Assembly: GCF_963966145.1 (NCBI RefSeq)
Contig: NC_091052.1
Coordinates: forward strand, 16,740,001 to 16,804,000
Reading direction: 5' to 3'
DNA: 64,000 nucleotides
From: Tenebrio molitor
Taxonomy: Eukaryota > Arthropoda > Insecta > Coleoptera > Tenebrionidae
In this document: positions 23,015 to 33,891 of the stretch, in pieces
Numbering within the stretch: the first letter of the stretch is position 1
Layout of the letters: every line of letters begins with the position of its first letter
The notes under the pieces: generated by a model
What the model was told of the DNA's origin: nothing
Databases searched by the model: none
What the model saw: only the letters and a program-made list of their open reading frames with translations
Program-made: the position numbers and the translations under genes

Positions 23015-25371
23015 TAATGTGTATTCCAATAAGGCAGTTTTAGAACGAAGACGAAATGTATGTAGAGTTGAATGTTACCAACAAACGTTAAAAATTAACC
23101 CGCTGAAAGTTTCACCATATAAGGGACTTAGAAGTAAGGGCTATTTTTGTACGCTTATTTTAGCATAGGTGGTAATAAAACTTTTATAACAACACGTTTC
23201 AAAACTTTAACCCTACCTCAGCCGGACCCGAATCGAATACATTTTTAATTAGCAGATTGAATTATCTTTTTTTACTCTCGCTAAGTGCCAACGTATTTCT
23301 AACCGGAAATTTATCATTTCGCTAAACCCCAATAAACTCGACCTTTTTATTTCACCATTATACCTTTCTTTTTTTAACGATTCTAAAGAACTCCTAATAT
23401 ATCAAGAGATACAAATCTAATTTTATCACATCCCAATTAATTTAATCAAAAGTAGTCGATTTTGTTTAAACTTGCAAAATTCTTCTTCTTCTCCGATGAG
23501 AGTCGTTTAAGTTAATTGATATCGCCTTAGACAACACGACGGCGTTCCAAAGCAGGTAAGCTCACCAACATCAACAAATAGATGTAAACGGGATACGATA
23601 AAGCAGACTTCCCCAGCGATGTGCTTTCAATAGGCGAACGTGTAGGCAGACATTGAAAAGATCATTATTGAGTTGAAACCGCAGTCATTACCAGATTAGA
23701 TCGTACAGTCTGATGGGACTCAATGCTTCATCTTATTCATGATTTGCCAATACTTTTCCCCTTCACTCTACGTGTTTATCTCAGTGTTTGGCCCATAATG
23801 GGTCCAGTTTAAGCTCCAATAGGTTCAGTGAGGACACATTAGATCGGTTACAGGCTTCATATACCGTAGATAACGTTTGACTAAGACTGACTCCAGTTTA
23901 ATGGGCGCTTAAGAGCGCTGTAGATAATCATTTGTGCAGTCGACCGATTGGGCCAAATCTCTAGTAAACGTGTTACATAGAGCGCAATCATAATAATAAC
24001 AGTACGTAACACAATTTTTGTTCCTGGATAATACAAGTTGTTTCTTTTTCTTTGATTTTGTGATAATGATGGCGAAATTTTGAAATTTACTATTATCTAA
24101 TGGGAAAGCTAACAAATTTGGGTATTTTTGTTCTCATTTCCAGAAAAAAACAAACACGTTAATTAAAAGTAACATTTATTTTGAATATGTTTTGTTTGTT
24201 ACATATTTATTTTATTCTATCTAGTAAGGCAGCTGGAATTAAATTGGATTAGTGAGCCTAAGTTTCTTGTTGATGGAAAATAATATCACAATGTGTGTTA
24301 AAGTCCAAGACGACAATTTTCTAACTTTTATTTCGCTGCGCGTTTTAATATAAACATAATAAATAGGCAAAATTTGTATGTATGTATCACTTATCCGCTT
24401 ATAACTAAAGAATTACTGAACAGAAGACTGACGAGATCTTTACTAATAGCTAGCTAGATTGTCTAACCTAAGTTTTAATATACAGACCGTTATCTATATT
24501 TATTAAAGTAATAAATTGAAAATAACAATCAAAGAAATTTTGAACTAACCAATGTTGTGTAGAAAAGAAAAAAAATTAAATAAATATTTAATAGTGCCCT
24601 TGGTGCAAAGAAACAATAGATTTCATTAATGTCATCGGAGTCCGACTTATCGCGGAATCAGGGGATTCAAAATCTAAGAAATTCCTTTTTGAGAGGATTT
24701 CCCTTGCCATTCAACGTGGAAACGCTGCAAGCATTCGGGGCACTTTTCCAGATTCAGCATTATTATCGGAAATTTTCGCATTATAAATGTTATTTAATTT
24801 AATAAAATTTAATTCCTTTAATAGTTAAAAGTAAGTCTTGAACTTTCAATCAAAAACCTTTTCTGCTCTAACGTGAACACCAGCAAACAGTAAACGTAAA
24901 CCTCTCTGAACGCAAATGTCAAAATATGACAGTTCTACTCTAATTTTACTAATCGGAAGTTCAAACGACGACTTGCCTTAACAAAAACAAAATATTTCCA
25001 TTAGTAATGCTACCAGAATATTAAATGAACACCCGATATATAAACACTCTCGCCTATTTTTCAGTGTGAAAACTTACCTTAAGCAATGAATCTACAAGTT
25101 AGGATAAAACAAAAAAAATATGTGTTGCTTCGAACATTAAAAATAAATAACAGAAACATGTTATTATTGTGGTTTTCAATTTTAATTTTTGATGAGGCTA
25201 AAATCCAAACCATTGGCGATTCCAGCTATCAGTGAGACATCTGGTGTGAATTGTATGCACTAATTTAAGACACACTCGAGCCGGTGGCGATTCAAATGAT
25301 TTGCGTTTTTAAAACAGAACGGAGATTTAATTGAAATTTATTATTTAAAACTGACTAAAAATATGAGCGAT
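23015..25371. other. Gene A 3' UTR and downstream intergenic DNA
   Basis: It begins with the probable 3' UTR (AATAAA at 23174-23179). Beyond it is plain AT-rich DNA with no element recognised. Confidence 0.5.
25021..25039. repeat. Solo terminus of the TATCG family
   Basis: TTAAATGAACACCCGATAT equals the right end of copy A8; no partner arm is seen nearby. Confidence 0.45.
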
Positions 25372-25622
25372 GAAACAAATTGTTGTGTTTTTGATTGTAA
25401 TAGGTACGTGCCGCAAAAACGAAACAAAAGCATGTTTCCATTTATTTCCGCGTTGTGGCGTAAAAGCAAAATATGTTTTCATCGAAAATGTTTTTGGTTC
25501 TAAAGACCGGATAGAGAGAAGGAAAGCATGGGAAAGTACTTTATTAATGGAAAATCTTCCTCTAGTTATATGAGGGTCTGTGGAAAACACTTTAAAAAAA
25601 GAAGACTACATATTTGTAAGTT
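25372..25622 (+). pseudogene. THAP-type zinc finger remnant ending at a splice donor
   Basis: The frame from about 25372 reads TNCCVFDCNRYVPQKRNKSM and FPF, the C-x-C start of a THAP finger. Another frame carries DRIERRKAWESTLL, and then RVCGKHFKK gives the C-x2-H end, with KEDYIF in a shifted frame. Two frame changes make it non-functional. Right after ATATTT comes GTAAGT, a consensus donor, so this was probably the first exon of a THAP gene or P-like transposase. Confidence 0.55.
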
Positions 25623-27108
25623 AAATAGTACCCTATGTTTCAAAAAATTTCTGGTCAAGTAGGTTCTGAAAAACAAAAACGTATGGCGTAACTTGACTAA
25701 TCCATGCGTAAATGTGTTTATCACAATAATTGTTTCGAACGAACTGTCATAAAATGACAATTTCAGGAAAAGCTTGAGAAGGGTAATTTTCTTACGATTC
25801 TGCGAGAATTAGGTTAGGTTCGGTTATGAATCCAGAAACAAGTAATGTAATAACAATAAATAAATAAACAACAATTAACAATAATGTGTTTTAAATTACT
25901 CTAGAGCAAGTGTTGAAAATGATCGCCTAATACGGAAAAAAATTGAATTTCTGAAATTATTGCACAAATAGCTATTAAAAAACTGTGCCGGATCGAGCGG
26001 GAATATGACTCTTGCAATCTCTCAACGGTCTCAACGGTGGCGCCCCCAACGGTAGCCGAAATCGCCAATATCTTTGATTCATTTGTGATTCAAAACTGGT
26101 TTCATTTACAATATTTTAGGAGAGCTGTTATTTATTTCTACATCTAAATTATTATTAAACAGTAAAATTTTATTAATTAATTTGTTGATAATAAATTCAT
26201 TTAGAGAATGAATTCAAAAATAATTAAGCCCCATGTTGCGGGAAAAAATGGCTCCTGGGATTGTCTATAGACAAACAATGGAAAAAGTACAATTTTAATT
26301 AAAAAATTTAAAATTCTCATTTCGAATAAATGTTTACTATGTGTTTTAATCAGAATCATAGATTTAATGTCTGTCTCTGATAAAATGTAAAAGGTTTTTC
26401 ATTTATTTGCCCGTGTGTTTGTTCTGATGCGACTTCAACGAATTAAAACTTATAATTTAAAAATTTTTACCAGCTTTAGTACGATCAACAACAGTCAACA
26501 AAAAAGTTGGATTACACTAGGACAGTTATTTCTTTACCTATTTAGATTTGTTAACTGAAAATGAAGAATTTGTAAACATAAGTTGCTCTGACAAATGCCA
26601 GTTGTCTTGATAAAACAACTAAATTCGGTTAGGTATCTATTCCTGTGATAACAGAAATCAAAGATTTGTTTTAAATACAATTTCGTAAAAATATCTTGCT
26701 AATCTAATTATGTATTCGCAAAATACATCTAAATAAAATATTCTTAAAAAATTCAAAAGACATTTTACTCAAACGTCGAAGTGAATTTAGCTTTATTTTT
26801 ACCTAAAAGTTTAAATCCAACATGCTTCTGTCACATGATCTGCGTTGCATGTGTTATTTCCACCTGCTATTTATTTTATAGTCAATCATTGTGAGAAAAA
26901 AATTACAAAGTAAAAATCGTGATGATGATGAAGAACACAATTCTATTTATGACTGGATTTATTACCACTTTATACATATTCAGTGTGGGTGGTGTCAGAC
27001 AATAGGTTCGATCAAACTGCATAAGTTATTTCAACCAAATAAAAATTTAATCTCCGAATACTCCGAATACGAATTTTTGTAAAAAAATTATGAGTATAGA
27101 AGTACGAA
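25623..27108. other. Intergenic DNA, nothing recognised
   Basis: AT-rich; the only oddity is a short run with CAACGGT three times at about 26023-26057. Confidence 0.5.
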
Positions 27109-27167
27109 TAGTCCAGTCAATGTAAACATTCGATCTTGCGAAAGGTCATGTAGTTCTGATTTTTTAA

Positions 27168-27604
27168 TATATTTTTTTTTTTTTTGCCTTTCCCTTTTCA
27201 CCTAACAGGCCTATCAGGTACCTTTTACGGTCGGCTTGGTTTCTTTTTCCTTTGTGGTGCGGCGGGGCTCCGGGGTACTTTCCCCGGCTACCTACGCCCA
27301 CCCTCTCTCCTCTCCTTTTTCTGGACGACACAACACGAATATCACAACACACAACATCCATGGGAGGCCATCCGGCCTGGGATTTGAACCCTGCTGACCT
27401 CGCGGTGGTGTCGGGAGAGTGTCGCTCTTCCTTCCACCACCCTACCGTCAGCCCCTACTAGACATACACATACATCCATGGCCCGGCGGAGTTTCCTTCC
27501 TTCGAAAAAATCCTCCCCCTTCGGTGGGATTCGAACCCACTAGCGCCGGGACCGCGACCTCGGAGCACTGTCTCCGACAGCCATGCGGCCACCGAGCTAC
27601 CTGT
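27168..27604 (-). mobile_element. Dimeric tRNA-derived SINE with target duplication
   Basis: It lies in the left arm of the long-TIR element, flanked by CTGATTTTTTAATAT (27153-27167 and, with one extra T, 27605-27620). Read on the minus strand it starts with a tRNA-like head: A box TAGCTCGGTGGC (27600-27589) and B box GGTTCGAATCC (27538-27528). A second B box, GGGTTCAAATCCC (27391-27379), preceded by a weak A box, shows a second tRNA-like unit. The 3' end is the T-run at 27172-27185, an A-tail on its own strand. Confidence 0.75.
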
Positions 27605-28452
27605 CTGATTTTTTTAATATGTTCTTTGGACTTCAGCCAAGAGTAAAAAACCAAATTTGCAACTTCGAAAGACTTGTGCGTGCTGCGTGGTAGCCGAAGA
27701 ACAGCAAAATTTTCGTACTATTTTCAGTTTTTGCTCAATATCTCTTAAGATATGAGTCTAACAGAAAAAGTTGAAGTTATCTTTTTTAAACTAGATTAAA
27801 TACACTTCAGTTTGAGGCCTAAGCAAACTTTGTGCGTTCAGCAGTTTCCGAGATACAGCTCTTCAAAAGTTGGGTATTTTTTCCAAGAAGTGAAATTTTT
27901 TTGTTTATTTCTCTTTTTTAATTAAATATCGTCAAAAATACTCGCTCCATGAGAAAAGTCACGTATAGGGCCTAAACCGATCAAATAAGTTATTTTAACG
28001 TAATTTAGTATGTGTGGTTAACAACTTGAAAGGAGTCTGTGAAGTCGGTGGAGAAATACTGCCCTCAGCGCCAGATTGTTCTGATTGTATGGAAAATCAT
28101 CAACTACCCCAAGTATGCTCCTTTGGAACAGGTTCATTAAGCAGGTGACAAGTGGTCTTGATTTTTATGGTTCAAAAATTATTTTCCTCTCATTTATCCG
28201 CACCCCACCTACTGATTACGATACAGTATTCATATCACCTTTTGAAGCCAGTGAGAGAAGTACTCGTACTACTAAAGGCCATTTTCAAAAAACCTGCTTC
28301 GTTACTTTTGATTAACCACTGTTCTTTAAGGCCAGAGATATTGTTGTTCCATCTCCTCATTTCATTCATGAGTTGTATCGGTGCAATAATGGCAGGGAGT
28401 TGCTTGAAGGCGCTATTTATGACTATTTATACAGATCACAGGCCTGGACAAG

Positions 28453-29110
28453 ATGCTGAATGGTCATGCCTATTCACGAGCTGTACGAGCACACATTTTG
28501 ACTAATCTGATATTGGCTGGCATTATTTTGGATGAGGAAGACTTGACTGGGAAAGAAAGAGCCGAAACTGAGAATAAGCTACGTGATAGTGAGAGGTCTC
28601 TCATCTTGTTTGTAAAGGAAAATAGGACTTACCAAAGCCTAAGAGCCAAATTCAAAACTGCATTGCATAATTTGGAAAGTAATCAAAGCTGTGGGACCAA
28701 TAGTTCCACACGTCTACTCCCGTAAAACTATTCATCCAGGCAGAGCGTCAGGGTGATTAAGAACCTTCACCTGTATACTATCGATAAAATGCTATCTTGT
28801 TTTCATTCAGTTGGTCACTATTTCTTCACAAAGAGTGCCCACTTATATTTGCAAGATATGATGGCTCTAGAATAGCGGATGGATCCAACTGAGTTTAAGA
28901 TATTCATAGAACAAAATTTTACAATCCGCCGATCCGATAAATTTTGGCCCGGCCTATGGTCAGATGGTGGTTTATGAAAAGCTACGGTGGATTGGCACAT
29001 GTGCGTGGAATCTCCAGCAGTGAGCTAGCAGAGTGGACCGTAAAAATGGGGTTCATGATAAACATACTTGTATATGCCAGGACATGTACCCGCCGGAGTT
29101 CAAATTAAAG
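28453..29110 (+). pseudogene. Decayed ORF of an unnamed invertebrate transposon protein
   Basis: Readable pieces in shifting frames: GHAYSRAVRAHILTNLILAG and LTGKERAETENKL (28453-28725), SAHLYLQDMMALE then EFKIFIEQNFTIRRSDKFW and PGLWSD (about 28830-28955), and FMKSYGGLAHVRGISSSEL (about 28970-29030). From memory these follow the order of a repeat-associated protein common in insects and other invertebrates (RRTDKFWSG..., ...TxGGLTxGRG...), whose function I do not know. Stops and frameshifts make it non-coding now. Confidence 0.5.
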
Positions 29111-29920
29111 CGCGCCAATTAGTGAGAGGAAAATAATTCTTAGTCGATCAAATTCAAGACCACTTGTCACCTGCTCCATGAACCCGTTCCAAACGAGCAT
29201 ACTTGAGGTGTTCGATGATTTTCCATACAATCAGAACCAGAACAAGTCTGGCGGTGAGGGCAGTATTTCTCCACCAACTTCACAGACTCTCTCCAAGTTG
29301 TTAACCACACATACTAAATTACGTTAAAATAACTTATTTGATCGGTTTAGGCCCTATAAGTAATGTTTGATCCCCTGAAAACTTGTTTTCATTTATTTTT
29401 CCCAAATTCCATCTTTCGAGGTTTTGGGTTATATGCCACTTCTGAGAGAAGCATTGGACCTGTAGCTGCCCGTCAGATCTCAATTTAAAGCTAAATAAAT
29501 ACACTTCAAGTTCATTGCCCATGACTTTTCTCATGGGGCGAGTATTTTTGACGATATTTAATAAAATAAGAGACGTAAACAAAAAATTTTCGCTTCTTGG
29601 AAAAAATACCCAATTTTTGAAGAGCTCTATCTGGGAAACTGCTGCATGCACAAAGTTCGCTTGAGCCTCAAACTGTAGCGAATTTAATCTAGTTTAAAAA
29701 AGCTTACTTGAACTTTTTCTGTGAGACTCATATCTTAGGAGATATTGAGCAAAAACTGAAAATAGTGCAAAAATTTTGCTGTTCTTTGGCTACCACGCAG
29801 CGCGCACAAGTCTTTCGAAGTTGCGAATTTGGTGTTTTACTCTCAGCTGAGATCCAAACAACATATTAAAAAATCAGAACTACATGACCTTTTGCAAGGT
29901 CGGACCCTTTTTTATGTTTA

Positions 29921-30509
29921 TACAGGGTGTTTTCGAAGTTGAGGGGTTCCTTGTAACAAGAGATACTATACATTATTCTTAAGAATTTTAGCCTAAATCT
30001 TCTTAGTAAAATGTTTGTATTAAGCGAGATAATTGATTGTATATTTTTATTGTTTTCTAAAATTTTGAGTCCGGTCCTGTCTATTTCTCCGCTATCCTAG
30101 ATTAATAACTGACATGGCCCAGGATGGTGTCTTTCTGGAAATCGCTCTGCGTACTCTCTGGACGCCGCAGCTGCATTCTGATAACGTGATAACATTGCCC
30201 ATGCATTAGCAACATATCTGTGAGTTCATTATTTTCGTAATGATAAAGCCATTCCGACTAATTAGATGACAACTCTGACAGTATTTTTGATTAACGTCCA
30301 TGCTCATTTGATTTTTTTTTGGCAATTCTAATTTCTAACAAATCAGCGCAAATCTGAGCAGGACCGGTTTCAAAAATTTCAAAAAAATTAACTTATTGTA
30401 TCTTCATTGCCGTACACATTTTACTAAGGTGACTTTGGCTAAAACTCTTTAGAACAACGCATACTATCACAGGTTAAAAGGAACACCTCAACTTCGAAAA
30501 CACCCTGTA
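29921..30509. mobile_element. TA-flanked MITE, TACAGGGTGTTTTCGAAG ends
   Basis: TACAGGGTGTTTTCGAAGTT at the left and the inverse AACTTCGAAAACACCCTGTA at the right, about 589 bases with TA ends. It splits the right arm of the long-TIR element: TTGACTGGACTA resumes directly after it. Confidence 0.85.
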
Positions 30510-30521
30510 TTGACTGGACTA

Positions 30522-33500
30522 GAAACGATATTTGGAATTATAAAAAACCTGATTCCCTTTTACAATGGTTTATGGTTTGTCCTAAAGATATAGTAAATAC
30601 TACCTGATTTTGGTTGCTTCGGCATGTTCCGAACAAACTCAAAATTTTGCAATCTGTACCAGAAATTTTGACTCTTTCGATAACAAATGGATTATTGGGT
30701 TTTCCGGGTATCAAGTACTTAATGTGAGATATGCAGTACATTGCCGAAATATTATACAAAGTATATAAATAGTAATCAAATTTAAATAAATCGCATTTCG
30801 CATTCAATCAATAATGGAGGGATAATTTAAAAATAACTTCCATTTAAAACAGGTAATAAATTTAATTGCTCCAACAAAACCGTTTAAATTTTAATAAAAA
30901 CTTTGGCTATTGCGGCATTTCATGTCAACAATACTTTTTATTGTGTCGAGGAAATAAATGTGCTACATTGCCAAATAGAACGTGGCACGCAATCCATTGG
31001 AATTGTATGCTTTCATAATCGAAAAATAATTTTTTCATCGTCCTTTTTTCCAAACTTATTAATTTCATGTCCTCAATCGAGTACATCCCACTATCTAAAG
31101 ATTCGCATCTGTTCCTTACAAACCGCAGCAAATTTTATTTAATACTGATGGAGATCATTAAAAATGTCGCCACGCTGATTACGTGCTATTTGTATGCCAG
31201 AAGTGATAGTAGCGAGGGCGGCGTCTTGCACCAGTCTTCAATCGAAGTTTAGTGTTTTATGGATCGGAAAAGTTTGACTTTGTTATGTTAGAGACCACAC
31301 TGCAACCTAGTCCCGAAGACGTGCCGAGATCAAGTCGCCTTCAATTATACCATCGAGGACCCGTTATGAATACACACGATCGAAAAATGCTTTCGCCTAA
31401 TTATCAACTGAATCACAACGAAACCCCCGAAAAAATGTAATAATAATATATAGAGTGAGCCATAAATCGTGTGCAGCACGCAGAATTGATGGCGCCCCCG
31501 CACAAAACACGAAAACGTTTTATCACTCCTCAAACACAGAGGGTAAGTTAACAAATAAAAATTAATCTTGGTACAAGGGATGAATATTACTTTGTCAGGA
31601 TTTCCACTTGAGCGAGCCTAACATTTTTTATGAATGCAACTGAATTTAGTGGCGTCGGGATAATTCTCCAGCAAGGAATATCATAAACATTTTTCTATTT
31701 CCGTTTCCGCTGCATTGATTCTGTTAATATTTCATGCCGAAAAAAAGAATCAATAGCAATTAATAACTCAGTTTCTGTAGCAAGGGAATTAGGAAACCAC
31801 ATTTTTGCGTGAGGCGCGCCAGCGAAAGCGCGAAGCAGGACTGGTAATATCTTGTGTATTTTTTCTCGCCGAAAAATAGTTGTAAGTTCGCCTGTTTTAT
31901 ATATTTGCTAATAAATTTCGTGGTTCGCTTTAATCGTGCCGGTTTTTTCGTGGAAGATATTGTTTTGGGGGTTGCTGTCGTAAAACAAGGGGGAATCACT
32001 GAATTGTGTCAAGCCCTCCGCTGCATATTAGAACCGAGAATCAATAATTTAGCCCCACTGTGGAAGTGTTTTATTTCATTCTTGTTTACAAACACTTTCT
32101 CGAGACGCATGTTTTATCTGTCCTGACCTCGGTGTCCTCGCTTCCTTGCAGGTCCTCATTTTTGCCACAATGCACTTGACAAATTGTTCCAGCAGAGACG
32201 TCACATCATTGAAGTTAGGTGTGTGTTCTTCGGGACAATTTTAAATAATGGTGCACAAGATAAAGATGGTGTTGTCGAGAATTCTGACGCAAACTATACA
32301 ACTTACTCGGATGTGATAGCATCTAACGATTCCAAATAACGCCCCCGACACCTCATCGGGATAATGTCCTTTGTAATGTACACGACAAAAAGTCGATCCT
32401 GCACACTTGTACCTTTTGTGTTCGCTTATAATTACACCGACATTTCGACTGTTCTACACGATCAACAGTCGACTTCAAATAAAACAAGAACTTTTACCGA
32501 TATTACTAGGGGATCCTTGCCAAATCGTTATCTTCCCCCGGCTGCGCGTGCCAAGGATCTTAACTGCTGCATTTGCGGAAGTGCTAATGAAATTTATCCT
32601 GTCTTTTAAACCTATACATATAAATCGGTTTATTGTGCGGTCCATTAAAATTGACGCTGCAACAATCAAACCGGGGCGAGATTATCGATAAATTGAAAAC
32701 GGAACGACAGGGCGGAATATAAATTGGGCTGGAATGAAACGATTCTTTACAAAACTATTTTTATTTTGTTAGCAAGTTTCTTGATTTTTTCACAATACAA
32801 AATGGAATGATATACGGCTAGTGTCCTACTTAATATTTATACACAAAGAGAAATAACAACCTAAGACAGGAAGAAACCACATTTGACTTGTTTGATTATT
32901 GGGGATATGTATGGCGGCCAAGTCACAGATGCCCCCGAGTCCCCGAGATAGATTTGACTACTAGTAGCAATAGAACGGGTACCGAGGCGGAGCCTTGCGG
33001 TATAATAGGTTTTGGATTTTCTCATGGGCTATGAGTAATATCTGCATAAACAACGAATATCGAAAAAATCGGCATTCATGTTTTTCACTAATTTATCGCT
33101 CCGCCTTCGCGCAGATATTTCCAAGGTCACAGCCCACGAGAGAATCCAATACCTGTACCCGTGCAATGGTTTGAGTTTTCAGAGAGGGAGTCCGTGTCAG
33201 GTGGAGTGATTGGCCTTTCTCGAGATCCGTTTCGTCCATGATCCATCAATATGTGCATAAATTTAGCTACGCTAAGAACTTGCATGTCGCTTGTAATCCA
33301 TAAGTATGCCGCCCCTGCTGTATAACATTCACATACGACCTATTATTACATACTGGCAATAATTTTATTTTCTAAAATATGCGCTATTGCTTATTTACTA
33401 ATAAATTACCCACAAAGAATACAGTTATCGTCAGTCGTAAACCGCTAATATAAACACGCCGCGTCCATTTGTGAAGCATATAGTTCGTGAACGAGCTGTA

Positions 33501-33772
33501 TACGTAATAAACCGTGTGAAAACGATAAAACACGTTGACCTACATACCTGTATATAATGTAAAGTAGTAACAGTGGTAACGTAAAGGAACTTTATCGGGA
33601 CCCGTCCACCGCAATATGCCTCCAAATGGACCATATCACTAAAACCACTTGTAGCGAAGGAAGCATATAAAAAATAGTTAAGGAAGAGAAATTCATCGTC
33701 TGAACAACACAACTTGTTTCAGCGTTAATCTTGAGATTTCTCTTGTACACAGCACAACATGAGTAAGATTTA
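30522..33772. other. Intergenic DNA between the convergent genes, including the gene B 3' UTR
   Basis: No gene found. The gene B 3' UTR must occupy the right end; a minus-strand AATAAA lies near 33360. One MITE copy is at 33011-33150. 31810-31840 has a GC-rich AGGCGCGCC...GCGAAGC scrap. Confidence 0.45.
33011..33150. mobile_element. GTTGGATTTTCTCATGGGC-type MITE, copy 2
   Basis: TTTGGATTTTCTCATGGGCT to CACGAGAGAATCCAA, with the internal block GCGCAGATATTTCCAAGGTC. It lies about 0.6 kb downstream of the gene B stop. Confidence 0.7.
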
Positions 33773-33891
33773 TTATTGTAGGACCAAAGGCAGCGCGACT
33801 AAAAAAGCTACGAAGATAAGTTCGGTTTTTGCACGTCCCCCGGAACCGACCTCTTCTTCCTGAAACAACGAATCCGGCTGGTCGTCCAAGC
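33773..33891 (-). CDS. Gene B last exon: GPI-type C-terminus and stop
   Basis: Acceptor TTTCAG after a T-rich tract; stop TAA at 33775-33773. It encodes GLDDQPDSLFQEEEVGSGG, then RAKTEL and the uncharged hydrophobic tail IFVAFLVALPLVLQ. A small-residue patch, short spacer and hydrophobic end is the standard GPI attachment layout, with the omega site probably in the GSGG patch. Confidence 0.85.

Larger units (their letters stand above)
27109..30521. mobile_element. Non-autonomous element with long terminal inverted repeats
   Basis: The left arm (27109-28163 minus the SINE at 27168-27604, about 618 bases) is the inverse of the right arm (29149-30521 minus the MITE at 29921-30509). Matches include the ends TAGTCCAGTCAATG, AGGTCATGTAGTTCTGA, GAAAGACTTGTG, CTAAACCGATCAAATAAGTT and CAAGTGGTCTTGA. 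The right arm has about 165 extra bases (29360-29530). The 1-kb core holds a decayed coding region (28450-29100). No target duplication is clear. Confidence 0.8.

Noticed and set aside
27109..30521. Polinton/Maverick
   Set aside because: Long TIRs fit, but it is far too small and shows no integrase, polymerase, ATPase or capsid remnants.
31252..31440. 62-codon plus frame between the two genes
   Set aside because: No domain, splice partner or regulatory context; not distinguishable from chance.
32149..32220. Exon-like stretch (CTTGCAG ... GTGTGT) on the plus strand
   Set aside because: No neighbouring exon or protein family supports it; it lies in the interval between two convergent genes.
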